A stretch of DNA of 64,000 nucleotides from Narthecium ossifragum (Eukaryota > Streptophyta > Magnoliopsida > Dioscoreales > Nartheciaceae), in the NCBI GenBank assembly GCA_963920575.1, contig OY986971.1, positions 14,250,492 through 14,314,491 of the forward strand. The letters run 5' to 3'. Below are positions 33,979 through 44,643 of the stretch, in pieces. A program made the position numbers and the translations under genes. Below the pieces are notes generated by a model. It worked only from the letters and a program-made list of their open reading frames with translations. It made no database searches and was not told where the DNA came from. Each line of letters opens with the position of its first letter. Position 1 is the stretch's first letter.

Positions 33979-35796
33979 ATGGCCGAAGATACCGCCGTGA
34001 GTGCTTCCAAGGAGCGGGACCTTTCCGTAACCAGAGAAGAGATCGACGATATCTAGGGATCACTGCTGTCCCTTCATACTGTGCAGCATGAGACACACGC
34101 CTTGATCCTGGGGCTCTCGGAGAGGATGGCGTTCATGGCCTTGCAGATGCAGAGACAGACTCCAGGAACGGCGGGAGAGCAAGGTAACCCTAACCCTAAC
34201 CTAACCAGCCTCCTACCACAACTCCTAGTCCCCCTAGGACTCCTCATGAACCGGTCCACATCCAGGAAGGATTCGGCCCTAGTCCCAACTACATCTGGGT
34301 TGGACCAGGTCCTACCCCTCCCACCCAACCGGCTCAACCAGCCCACACCACACCCCTGGCCGGCCCCACCACCTTCCCACCACCACCTGGCTCCACTATC
34401 CTTCCACCTCCACCACATCAGCCTCTATATCCAACCTATCACCCCCCTCCATTCCAGCAGCCTGCGCCTCCTCCACATGTCCCCTACAACCCAGCTCCTG
34501 CACCACCCCATTACTACCCTCCTCACACCCCACCGGCCTATGAACAGCCCCATGACCCAATCCGTGAGCAACCCCTTGCTGCCCGGATTCCCCGCATGGA
34601 CTTCCCCCGCTATGATGGAGCTGCAGATCCTACTCACTGGATCTTGAAGGCAGAGCAGTTCTTCTCTTATCATCCTATCCATGAGCGAGAGAAGGTCCGC
34701 TATGCCGCCTATCACTTCGATGGAGATGCCCAGACATGGTACCAACTGTCAAAGGATACGGACGAGTGCGCAACATGGCATACCATCCAGCATGCCTTGC
34801 ACTTGCGCTATGGACCGACGACCTGCGAGGACCCCATCGGCGAACTCACTCGAATTCAGCAAGATGGTTCAGTCCGAGACTACCAGATCCGGTTCGACCG
34901 AGGTCTAGGTCGTGTTCCACACTTGGCTCGGGACGTGGTATTGAGTCTCTTCATCAGCGGACTGAAACCGGCCATCAGGTACGATGTTCCACACTTGACT
35001 CATGAGGCGAAGCAGTACGCGATCCGGCATGCTACGGCAAGGACGGCGCCTGCACCTACCCGTCCAGCCCCCACTGCCCGTACTGCGCCCGTGAACTGGA
35101 GTTCGAGTGAGACTAGGACTCCTAATCCTACTCAAACTAGGACTCCTAGTCAAACTCAAACTACAGTCCAACCTCAACGGAGACAGCTATCCCTAGCTGA
35201 ACTGCAACAACGAAGATCACAAGGACTTTGCTTCCAATGTGACGAGCCCTTTACACCGGGGCACCGCTGTAAGCAGCTGTTGAGCATTGAGATCGTCAAC
35301 GAGGAACCAGCCGTGGAAGATCTGGTTGGAGCTGACTTGGAAGAGGAGGCCCCGGTCCTAGATGAGCATGGAGAACCCTCACTTGGCATGATGATTGGCC
35401 AAGTGTTTGTGGATCTTCCTCCCACCGAGTCTCTGGTAGAGGATCCGCTGCCGTCACCAACTTCTGATCCTCTCCCTCCTAATCTAGACAACTTCTGCCA
35501 CGGCCAACTTGAGTTCAGCCCCGCCGTCATGACAGCATCGCCACACTCAATAGCTGCCATCTCTAGTCCGGTTCCTCAGTGGCTAGAACCAATTCAGGAG
35601 GATGTCAAAACTAATGCGGAGATGCAAAAGCTCGCCAAGGACATCCAAGACGGAATCACCAAGGGCCCGTGGACAGTTCGCAATGGAGTCATCTTCCACA
35701 AGGACCGCATCTTCTTGAGGAAGAACGCCCTAGTCATCCCGGAGATCTTGGCGACCCTACATTCCAGCACACATGAGGGGTTCGTCAAGATGTGTG
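33979..35796 (+). pseudogene. Reina-like gag fused to the integrase front; RT region deleted
   Basis: The start ATG is at 33979. Order: a charged helical N-terminus with an in-frame TAG near 34053; GEQGNPNPN; a proline-rich region with a frame change near 34230; then one open frame from about 34490 holding PPHYYPPHTPPAYEQ, the capsid core (RMDFPRYDGAADPTHWILKAEQFF through ISGLKPAIRYDV), the TRTPNPTQTRTPSQTQT linker, a CFQCDEPFTPGHRC zinc knuckle (about 35230) and, about 100 codons on, VPQWLEPIQED and the integrase lead-in FHKDRIFLRKN and HSSTHEGF. Protease, RT and RNase H are absent although the frame continues. An internal duplication of SLFISG-type sequence is also missing relative to the minus-strand copy. 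The A element cuts it at 35797. Confidence 0.9.
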
Positions 35797-37008
35797 ATAC
35801 GAGTCGATACGACTCGACCAACTGGATCCGAACCCAGAAGAGGAACCAAACTGGTTCAGCCTCTTTCCTAGTTTGACTTGGACTTCCCTAGTTCAAACTA
35901 GAGTATTTCATTAGGATTTGTTATTATTCTTTTATTGAGTCCTAGTTGATTGTTAGTAATTAATTAAGAGTCCCTTTGAGTTAGGAAGTTGAGTTGAGTC
36001 AGAAACCTTATTACTTGCTAATTAAGCAAGGGGGTTTTCTAGTGGATTAGGACTCTGTCAAGGTCTCTATAAAAGGACCTTAGTAGTTTTGTATTAGGTT
36101 ATGAATGGATGAGATGAATGATTAAGCGTAGTTGATAGAATATCATAGGAGTAGAAGTAAAGTAGATTCCACCAGATATCTACCATAGATCCACATTCTT
36201 CCCCGTCGGTCATCTTCTCCGCAGCCGGCACCGCCTCCACCGGAATTTCTCTCTCCCCGTCAATTTCTCTCTCCTCCACGTCAGCGCCACGTCACCACTC
36301 TCTCTCCTCGTCACTAGCCACTGTTCATCGTCTCCCTCCCGTGCCGGAACCCTAGCCTCACCGCCGTTCTCTCCTTTTCCGGCCACCACCGCTGCCATCC
36401 AAGACCGCCATCGTCTTCCCCTACCTCCCACGACTCCGGCCATACCCTTCCCGTCGCCCTTCACCGTCTCCGGCGCCTTCCTCGGCAACCGACCTCTGTC
36501 CCCTTCGCCGTCAACCCCACGCCCGTCCCCGATTTCACCCTTAAACCCTCCTAAAACCTTCATTGTCACTCCACGACCCTTTCCCGACCATCTTCCCGAC
36601 GTCCCAAGCCCCAGCCGAGCTCCCCGTCGTCCCCGACGCCGGTGAACCCAAACCCCTACCGCCGTCTCCCCCAGATCCGGCCGATCCTCCATCCATCTCC
36701 CAGATCTGAGCCGGTGGATCTCCTCCCCACCGTCCTACGAACCTTCCTGCCACTATCCCGACCGCCGCCGCCGCCCCTACGCCGGCGATCTACTTCGGCG
36801 ACTCCTCAGCCCTTGGATCACTCCGGTTCAGCCAAGCCAAGCCACTTAGCCCAATCAAGTCAAGCCTAACCCAATTCCTTGAGCCAGATCCGATCTAGCT
36901 AGCCAAATCAGCCCATTGGACTCAAATCAAGTCCGATCAGGGCGATTCTGATCGATTGGAGTAGTAGAGACCCATTACGAGAGGATCACGAGTAGACCGC
37001 TCGTAACA
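35797..37008 (+). mobile_element. 5' LTR, family A
   Basis: 1212 bp, TGATACGAGTCGATAC to CGCTCGTAACA. The hairpin CTTGCTAATTAAGCAAG (36014-36030) and TATAAAA (36068-36074) are present. It is followed by ACTTGGTATC, the start of a primer binding site, which breaks off. Confidence 0.92.
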
Positions 37009-37017
37009 ACTTGGTAT

Positions 37018-37619
37018 CCATCGTCTTCCCCTACCTCCCACGACTCCGGCCATACCCTTCCCGTCGCCCTTCACCGTCTCCGGCGCCTTCCTCGGCAACC
37101 GACCTCCGTCCCCTTCGCCGTCAACCCCACGCGCCGTCCCCGATTTCACCCTTAAACCCTCCTAAAACATTCCTTGTCTCTCCACGACCCTTTCCCGACC
37201 ATCTTCCCGACGTCCCAAGCCCCAGCCGAGCTCCCCGTCGTCCCCGACGCCGGTGAACCCAAACCCCTACCGCCGTCTCCCCCAGATCCGGCCGATCCTC
37301 CATCCATCTCCCAGATCTGAGCCGGTGGATCTCCTCCCCACCGTCCTACGAACCTTCCTGCCACTATCCCGACCGCCGCCGCCGCCCCTACGCCGGCGAT
37401 CTACTCCGGCGACTCCTCAGCCCTTGGATCACTCCGGTTCAGCCAAGCCAAGCCACTTAGCCCAATCAAGTCAACCCTGACCCAATTCCTTGAGCCAGAT
37501 CCGATCTAGCTAGCCAAATCAGCCCATTGAACTCAAATCAAGTCCGATCAGGCCGATTCTGATCGATTGGAGCAGTAGAGACCCATTACAAGAGGATCAC
37601 GAGTAGACCGCTCGTAACA
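37018..37619 (+). repeat. Tandem partial copy of LTR-A
   Basis: About 600 bp repeat the distal half of the LTR (from CCATCGTCTTCCCCTACC, original near 36408) almost base for base, joined after the truncated primer site of the first LTR. The second copy leads into a full primer site. Confidence 0.88.
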
Positions 37620-37622
37620 ACT

Positions 37623-37634
37623 TGGTATCAGAGC
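37623..37634 (+). promoter_or_regulatory. Primer binding site (initiator Met-tRNA)
   Basis: TGGTATCAGAGC lies three bases after the LTR end at 37619. Confidence 0.92.
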
Positions 37635-37683
37635 TCCGTTCCACCGACTGTGCGGTTCAGAACCTACTGGAAACTTCGCCACC

Positions 37684-39366
37684 ATGTACCGAGTACCCCA
37701 GGAAAGTTTGGAGCAGCAATTCAAGATTCTGCAGTCCCAGTTGAAGCTCTGTTCAACTTTGATGGAACGCCAAAGCAGAACCTTGGAGCGCACCAGTAGG
37801 AAGTGGGAGCAGATTACTAGTAGATGGTCAACTGTGACTCAAACAAGTCTCACAGGGATTCAGATTTCGAGTCAAACCCCTACTCTAGCTGCAACCCAAA
37901 TTCCAGAACCTGACCCTGAGCCAACTCAGATTATGACTCCGATTGTAATTGCGAGTCTGACTGAGACACCAGCAATCAGTAAGGGAGAAGAGATCCAGAA
38001 GCTAGTTGAGGAGCGGCAACCGTCCGATTCTCAGATCGAACTGGAGCACCTGCTGTTGCAACCTCCTCTGCCAGATCAGGGTGAACACTTTCTACCACCT
38101 TCTCATGATTTTTCCGGAATTTACCCTATTTTTCCATATTTTTCCGGAATTTCCCCTGGTTTTCTCTCTCCTCCTTGGATTCGGCCCGTCTCTGGCTCAA
38201 GCCGCGGCTCGCCATCGGCTCATCCCCTACCTCCAGCCCGGCTCACCTTCGAGCCGACTACCCTTCGTCCCGGCTCAACCACGGCTCCGTCGGCTCGTCC
38301 CCAAGCCGCCACTCCAAGGCCGCCGTCCGACGTCTTCCTCCCCACCCATCCACCGAGGAAGCACCAGCGTCCCTCACCGAAGCCGCCATGGCCGGCTGCC
38401 ACCACGAAGGAAGCTCGGATCGCCGGAGCCCAACTCCGGCAAATTCCATTGATCCGGCAACCTCCACTCCGCCACTTCCAGAGGATGATCCTTCGATCAA
38501 ACCTCACGGGAAAGGTCCCAAGACCTTCACGAACCGTTTCCACCCATCCCCGGCTACCGATGAGCCCTCATTCACCGACGATCACCGGCGACGTTCTCCA
38601 CCGCGCCTTCAGATCCGGCGTGCTTGAAGTCCCATCCAGCGATCAAACCGTACGGATGGAACCCCCGCGTCCCTGCGAAGCTTCCTGTGCCATTGCCACA
38701 CTCCGGCGACCTTGTTTCGCCGTTGATCCAGCTCCGGCAGCTTCTCAGCCATCTGATCAAGACTGCAACTTGATCGAGCCGTTTGATCAGCGTGATCTTC
38801 GATCCAGTGGTTCCGATCTTCGATCTGAAGCTGATCCAAGAGTCCCCAGCAATCAGGACCATCCAGATCAACTCCAAGTGATCCAGATGCATCCTCAACC
38901 GTTGATCAGGCATTCAAAGGTTGATATGAGCCATCAAAGGAGCTACCCTCCTTATTCAGATGTCTCCTTCAATCTGATCAGATCTGATTATTATGGTAAC
39001 ACCGGTTTGGCTCAACTGATTCAAGTCCAGATTGACACCGGTAGAGCCAACCAAGTCAGACAGGTTTGGACCATAGTACGACTCAGCACAGCTAGTGCAA
39101 CAGAAGAATGGTCCAGCCATCCTCACATCAGATTGGACCAAAGCCAGCTTGACCCATATTCAAGCCAAGTCCCTGCACAGTTGATCAGACCATGGAGATC
39201 AGATCCCATCCTATGGTCATGGGCAACACTACTGATGGGACATGATGAGGATGATCCAGGAGAGCCATTGAAGATCATATTCCTGGAGCTACCTGAGCCG
39301 TCAGATCGACCGCCAGATGCTCATCCATCACTGCCACTGCTACCACTGGACCCGTCATGGGATTGA
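37684..39366 (+). CDS. Non-autonomous A-type element protein, 560 residues, function unknown
   Basis: This is an uninterrupted ORF with the start in a strong plant/animal-like context (GCCACCATG). Regions: residues about 1-45 helical and charged (SLEQQFKILQSQLKLCST ... LMERQSRTLERT); about 45-105 T/P/Q-rich; about 105-125 EEIQKLVEERQPSDSQIE, a block also seen in the G-type ORF; about 135-175 aromatic/proline (IFPYFSGISPGF); about 175-330 basic, proline- and serine-rich; about 410-440 the SYPPYSDVSFNLIRSD module; about 500-545 RPWRSDPILWSWATLLMGHD and EPSDRPPDA. No signal peptide, membrane segment, capsid, knuckle, protease or polymerase is visible. It lies between primer site and 3' LTR of an A element. 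The Pol-like tail present in B and G ORFs is missing because a deletion joins the region just after the stop to the 3' LTR. A packaging or RNA-binding role would be a guess. Confidence 0.75.
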   Translation: MYRVPQESLEQQFKILQSQLKLCSTLMERQSRTLERTSRKWEQITSRWSTVTQTSLTGIQISSQTPTLAATQIPEPDPEPTQIMTPIVIASLTETPAISKGEEIQKLVEERQPSDSQIELEHLLLQPPLPDQGEHFLPPSHDFSGIYPIFPYFSGISPGFLSPPWIRPVSGSSRGSPSAHPLPPARLTFEPTTLRPGSTTAPSARPQAATPRPPSDVFLPTHPPRKHQRPSPKPPWPAATTKEARIAGAQLRQIPLIRQPPLRHFQRMILRSNLTGKVPRPSRTVSTHPRLPMSPHSPTITGDVLHRAFRSGVLEVPSSDQTVRMEPPRPCEASCAIATLRRPCFAVDPAPAASQPSDQDCNLIEPFDQRDLRSSGSDLRSEADPRVPSNQDHPDQLQVIQMHPQPLIRHSKVDMSHQRSYPPYSDVSFNLIRSDYYGNTGLAQLIQVQIDTGRANQVRQVWTIVRLSTASATEEWSSHPHIRLDQSQLDPYSSQVPAQLIRPWRSDPILWSWATLLMGHDEDDPGEPLKIIFLELPEPSDRPPDAHPSLPLLPLDPSWD

Positions 39367-39632
39367 CCTGGTTTCTCCCGATCGAGTCCAGAACTACAGC
39401 AGCAAGTTGATTCGGTCCAGCCACATGGAGCCATCCTACCTGACTTGACTCAGGCCTTGAGGAACCAAACTGGTTCAGCCTCTTTCCTAGTTTGACTTGG
39501 ACTTCCCTAGTTCAAACTAGAGTATTTAATTATGATTTATTATTATTCTTTTATTGAGTCCTAGTTGATTGTTAGGAATTAATTAAGAGTCCCTTTGAGT
39601 TAGGAAGTTGAGTTGAGTCAGAAACCTTATTA

Positions 39633-39693
39633 CTTGCTAATTAAGCAAGGGGGTTTTCTAGTGGATTAGGACTCTGTCAAGGTCTCTATAAAA
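39633..39693 (+). promoter_or_regulatory. LTR-A core promoter: hairpin plus TATA box
   Basis: CTTGCTAATTAAGCAAG (39633-39649, arms CTTGCT/AGCAAG) is followed after 37 bases by TATAAAA (39687-39693). It is the same arrangement as in LTR-B and LTR-E. Confidence 0.72.
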
Positions 39694-40111
39694 GGACCTT
39701 AGTAGTTTTGTATTAGGTTATGAATGGATGAGATGAATGATTAATAGTAGTTCATAGAATATCATAGTAGTAGAAGTAAAGTAGATTCCACCAGATATCT
39801 TCCATAGATCCACATTCTTCCCCGTCGGTCATCTTCTCCGCAGCTGGCACCGCCTCCACCGGAATTTCTCTCTCCCCGTCAATTTCTCTCTCCTCCACAT
39901 CAGCGCCACGTCACCACTCTATCTCCTCGTCACTAGCCACTGTTCATCGTCTCCCTCCCGTGCCGGAACCCTAGCCTCACCGCCGTTCTCTCCTTTCCGG
40001 CCACCCCCGCTGCCATCCAAGACCGCCATCGTCTTCCCCTACCTCCCACGACTCCGGCCATACCCTTCCCGTCGCCCTTCACCGTCTCCGGCGCCTTCCT
40101 CGGCAACCGAC

Positions 40112-40952
40112 TGATACGATGCACCTTCTCAAGGGCTTTCGTACCGGGGTCTCTTGCCTTGTCTCAGATCCTCTTTAGCCAAATCTATGGCTAGGTCGAG
40201 AGATACCTTTAGGGTTTTAGGAGAAGGACCCTAGGTATTCGACGAGGAAGGCGAAGACTAGAGGAGGAGACGGATGAGAAGAGGGATACCTTGCAGCTCC
40301 TCTAGGGTTGGCTGGCTTCTCTTGGAGATCCAAGCCTTGGAGAACGTGGTGGAGGGAAGCACGGCAGCCAAGGGGACGCCGGTGATGGGGACGTGCACTG
40401 TAGATGGCAGCAGTGGACGGCAATGGATGGTGGCCGGCTGGAGGAGAAAGAATCCGGCAGGAGAGAGATGAAGGTGGCTGGTGGATTTCTGTGGAAACTA
40501 GGGTTACAGCTACTCCTATATTACTTCTACTCCTAAGATTTATCTCTACTAAATAATTACTCTCATAAATTCGTCCATGACCTAATACAAGCTATAGAGG
40601 TCCTTTTATAGAGGCCTCAAGAGAGTTCTACTACAACTTGAATACTACCTTGCTTTAATCAGCAAGTAACCAGACTTTCCTAATAAGACTCAATCTTATC
40701 TCAACTTCCTAATAACAAGGACTCATAATAGGAACATCATAAACTGAACTCAATCTAGGAAACTGACTCAATCAAGATAACTACTAACTAGGAAATCATC
40801 TAAGTAAGCAAACCAGCTAGGAATAGGATTCCTTTGGCCGGCTGAGCTTAGAACGCCCAAAGGGACTTGGGTGCAGCCAACTCCTTGGCGTGGGCCCATC
40901 CAAGCAAGGACGTGGGTCCCTTCTTGGAATGGCTCGGTTCGACCTCGTATCA
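40112..40952 (-). mobile_element. 3' LTR, family B
   Basis: It runs TGATACGATGCACC to GACCTCGTATCA on the plus strand. The element ORF runs on into this LTR and stops at 40817. Confidence 0.9.
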
Positions 40953-43208
40953 TCCCTCCTCCGTTCGAAATTGGCCTTGTCCTCAAGGCCTGAATGTGAT
41001 GAGGAAAGAGGGCTCTTCTCTGCTTGAACCGAAGTGATGTGGCTGGACCGCAACTGTTGCTCTGTACTCGGCGGTGAGAATCCCGGTCTGGCCCATGGTG
41101 GATCTAATGGTATTCGAAGCGGCGAGTCAGGGGACCATGCTACCGGTCTGGAAGGAGGAGGCTGAAACTTAGGTGGATCTGGCGGCCTCTGGAACTCCAA
41201 GAAGTAGAGGGCGGCTGTAGATTGATGATTGGGCCACCTCAAGTGCTGGTGTCCTAGATCAAAGACTTGGTCGACCTGAATCAAATCCTTCCAAGATGAA
41301 AGTAGACCCAAGACAGCGGCTGGATACAGTCGTGCCGAGGACGGAGCATCCGGGGGACGATCTGATGGTTCAGGTGGCTCCAAGCATGGGATCTTCAATG
41401 GTTCTCCTGGATCATCCTCGTCACGTCCCATGAGTAGTGTCGCCCATGACCATAGGACGGGATCTGATCTCCATGGCCTGGTCGGATGTGCAGGGTCTTG
41501 GCTTGATGCTGAGTCAAGCTCGCTTTGGCCCAGTCTGAAGTGAAGTCGGCTGGGCCACGCTTCTGCTGCACTATTTGGATCTTGATCAGGTTCAGTTTGA
41601 CTGAGCTTGATGGAGCTTGGCTGGGTGCAATCAGATCTAGCCGGATTGATTCTGGCTGCATCCAAATGAGTCTGACTTAGCTTGGTCTGATCTGAGCTTG
41701 GTCGGATCTGGTTGGTGTAATCAAACCTGGTTGTGCTTGGATGGAATCTGACCAAGTCTTGTAAGCTGCAATCTGACTCGACCAATTGTAGGTGATGGAG
41801 TCGGAGTTTGATCAGGTTCAAACCGTAGTGATTTGATTTGATCTGATCAGATAGCTGAGTGGCTCTGGCAACTGAGAGGGAACTGAACTTGGTCGCCGGT
41901 GAGGGATGTTCATCAGGGTTTGGATCCCATGGAGAAGGGGGGATGAGAGGATGGGGGTTCGACCCAATGGGGTGAATCTGGATGGGTGTCGGTTCTGGTG
42001 GTTGGGGTTTGGAGCCGGGCTTTGTAATGTCGAGGAAGGGGTCAGAAGGTTTAGGGGACGGCCTTTGTTGCCCCAGAAGATCCTTCAGTGGGCTGTAGGA
42101 GGTCAGGGTAGTAGTCTTGGGCAGAGGTAGACCGTGACTTCCTTGAGGTTTGTCGCCGGAGTGGGGAAAGATGTAGTTGGGAGCCAGCAGGTTTGTACAT
42201 GGAATGGCTATGGGTGGAGAGGTTGGGTGGCTTTGAGGGGGACCTTGGTGGAGGTTACATGGTGTGGGGAGTTCTTCAACAAAGGTGAGGTCGGTGGCTG
42301 CAGCTTCATGGATGTTGACTGGGCTGGGATGTGGTGTGGTTGGGTAAGGGGGCAGCGAGTGTTGTTCATGGCTTGGATCAAGGGGAAGCTCGGGGGTAGG
42401 TGGATAAGGAGTCCTAATCCAGGTAAAGCTGGGTTTATGTTTTGCAATCCAAGTTGCAGCTAGAATGGGATTTTCTTTGGAAATCTGAACTCTAGTAGGG
42501 CTTGACTGATTTGTAGGAGAATATCGTTGGATCATTGCTTCCCATTGTTCTACTGAAGGGTAAGGCAAAGGGATCCAACTCTGGACAGCTTCCTTCCATT
42601 GTTCAGCCGTAGGGTAAGTCGTACTCCGAGTTTGACTAGGATTCCTAGTTGGAGTAGGATTTGCAATCCTAGTTTCAGTAGGATCTTGAGTCCAAGTCGT
42701 ACTCTGAGTTTGACTCGAATTCCTAGTTGGAGTAGGATTTGTAATCCTAGTTCCAGTAGGATTTGGAGTCCAAGTTGTACTCAAATAGCCATTGGTGTTT
42801 GTAGGTTTGGGTTGGTTGTAGGGAGTAGGTAATGGTTGATACGGTGGTGATGGATTGTAGGGAGGAATAGGGTTGTACGGTGCGTAGGGAGGTGGCATAG
42901 GCTGCTGGTATGGTGGCTGGGCATGGGCGGGGTATAGGGGCTCACGGTTTGGATAATGGGTCGGTGTATAGGCAGGTAAGGTGTGAGGTGAACAATAATA
43001 GGGGTTGTGGAAGCATTGGGTTGTAGGCTGCATAGGGTGGAGGTTGGTTAGGGTTCTGTAGGGATGATGATGGGGGTAAGGGATAATGATGTGGAAGAGG
43101 GATTCGACCAGGTATAGGAGTAGGTCTGGTCGGATGAACAGTGATCCGTGTAGGGTTTGAGCAATTCACGGTATAACTAGGGTTTTGGCCGGGTACTCTT
43201 CCTGCCAT
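40817..43208 (-). pseudogene. Non-autonomous B-type element protein, one frameshift
   Basis: The start at 43208 (MAGRVPGQNPSYTVNC) matches the intact copy at 49343. One extra A in the CCACAACCCC stretch near 43015 shifts the frame after about 65 codons; from there 738 codons are open. Order: Gag-like proline-rich front (PPPYAPYNPIPP), two 26-residue linker repeats (TRITNPTPTRN), EQWKEAVQSW and SVEQWEAMIQRY, EAAATDLTFVEELP, LLGQQRPSPKPSDP, HPSTTRFDYTNQIRP, then the RPWRSDPVLWSWATLLMG/DEDDPGEPLK module (about 41400-41490), FLEFQRPPDPPKF, and the Pol-like tail GLEDKANFERRR followed by 45 residues encoded by the 3' LTR. It differs from the 49343 copy in that central module. No enzymatic domain is present. 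Confidence 0.8.
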
Positions 43209-43255
43209 GTGGACTCCTTCGGAAGGATTCTGGACGGCACAGGTAAGAGGAAAGA

Positions 43256-43267
43256 GCTCTGATACCA
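43256..43267 (-). promoter_or_regulatory. Primer binding site (initiator Met-tRNA)
   Basis: TGGTATCAGAGC on the minus strand, three bases from the 5' LTR boundary at 43271. Confidence 0.9.
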
Positions 43268-43270
43268 AGT

Positions 43271-44123
43271 TGATACGATGCACCTTCTCAAGGGCTTTCG
43301 TACCGGGGTCTCTTGCCTTATCTCAGATCCTCTTTAGCCAAATCTATGGCTAGGTCGAGAGATACCTTTAGGGTTTTAGGAGAAGGACCCTAGGTATTCG
43401 ACGAGGAAGGCGAAGACTAGAGGAGGAGACGGATGAGAAGAGGGATACCTTGCAGCTCCTCTAGGGTTGGCTGGCTTCTCTTGGAGATCCAAGCCTTGGA
43501 GAACGTGGTGGAGGGAAGCACGGCAGCCAAGGGGACGCCGGTGATGGGGACGTGCACTGTGGATGGCTGCGGTGGACGGCAATGGATGGTGGCCGGCTGG
43601 TGGAGAAAGAATCCGGCAGGAGAGAGATGAAAGTGGCTGGTGGATTTCTGTGGAAACTAGGGTTACAGCTACTCCTATATTACTTCTACTCCTAAGATTT
43701 ATCTCTACTAAATAATTACTCTCATAAATTCGTCCATGACCTAATACAAGCTATAGAGGTCCTTTTATAGAGGCCTCAAGAGAGTTCTACTACAACCTGA
43801 ATACTACCTTGCTTTAATCAGCAAGTAACCAGACTTTCCTAATAAGACACAATCTTATCTCAACTTCCTAATAACAAGGACTCATAATAGGAACTGATTT
43901 AAGCAAATCATAAACTGAACTCAATCTAGGAAACTGACTCAATCAAGATTACTACTAACTAGGAAATCATCTAAGTAAGCAAACCAGCTAGGAATAGGAT
44001 TCCTTTGGCCGGCTGAGCTTAGAACGCCCAAAGGGACTTGGGTGCAGCCAAGTCCTTGGCGTGGGCCCATCCAAGCAAGGACGTGGGTCTCTTCTTGGAA
44101 TGGCTCGGTTCGACCTCGTATCA
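43271..44123 (-). mobile_element. 5' LTR, family B
   Basis: 853 bp, TGATACGATGCACC to GACCTCGTATCA on the plus strand. It is nearly identical to the 3' LTR at 40112-40952, which lacks about a dozen bases in the AT-rich part (GATTTAAGCAAATC region). Confidence 0.9.
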
Positions 44124-44643
44124 TCGACCTCCGTCCCCTTCGCCGTCAACCCCACGCCCGTCCCCGATTTCACCCTTAAACCCTCCTAAAACCTTCATTG
44201 TCTCTCCAGGACCCTTTCCCGGCCATCTTCCCGACGTCCCAAGCCCCAGCCGAGCTCCCCGTCGTCCCCGACGCCGGTGAACCCAAACCCCTACCGCCGT
44301 CTCCCCCAGATCCGGCCGATCCTCCATCCATCTCCCAGATCTGAGCCGGTGGATCTCCTCCCCACCGTCCTACGAACCTTCCTGCCACTATCCCAACCGC
44401 CGCCGCCGCCCCTACGCCGGCGATCTACTCCGGCGACACCTCAGCCCTTGGATCACTCCGGTTCCGCCAAGCCAAGCCACTTAGCCCAATCAAGTCAAGC
44501 CTGACCCAATTCCTTGAGCCAGATCCGATCTAGCTAGCCAAATCAGCCCATTGGACTCAAATCAAGTCCGATCAGGCCGATTCTGATCGATTGGAGCAGT
44601 TGAGACCCATTACGAGAGGATCACGAGTAGACCGCTCGTAACA

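Larger units (their letters stand above)
40112..44123 (-). mobile_element. Non-autonomous B element with both LTRs
   Basis: The 3' LTR is 40112-40952 (841 bp) and the 5' LTR 43271-44123 (853 bp). The target duplication is CCGAC/TCGAC (40107-40111 and 44124-44128) with one C/T difference, inside the A 3' LTR. The internal region is 2318 bp with one long ORF. Confidence 0.92.
35797..44643 (+). mobile_element. Non-autonomous A element, rearranged, containing a nested B element
   Basis: The perfect target duplication ATGTG (35792-35796 and 44644-44648) delimits it inside the E integrase gene. Parts: full 5' LTR (35797-37008), a second partial LTR copy (37018-37619), primer binding site, intact ORF (37684-39366), and a 3' LTR lacking its first 43 bases (from 39457) that is split by a B element (40112-44123) and ends at 44643. 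Confidence 0.92.
39457..44643 (+). mobile_element. 3' LTR, family A, truncated at start and split by a B element
   Basis: The pieces are 39457-40111 and 44129-44643. The first 43 bases of the LTR and the polypurine tract are gone; the join falls at GAGGA, shared by both sides (CTTGAGGACAAG and AGAGGAACC). Hairpin 39633-39649 and TATA box 39687-39693 are present. The outer end CGCTCGTAACA is intact. Confidence 0.87.
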
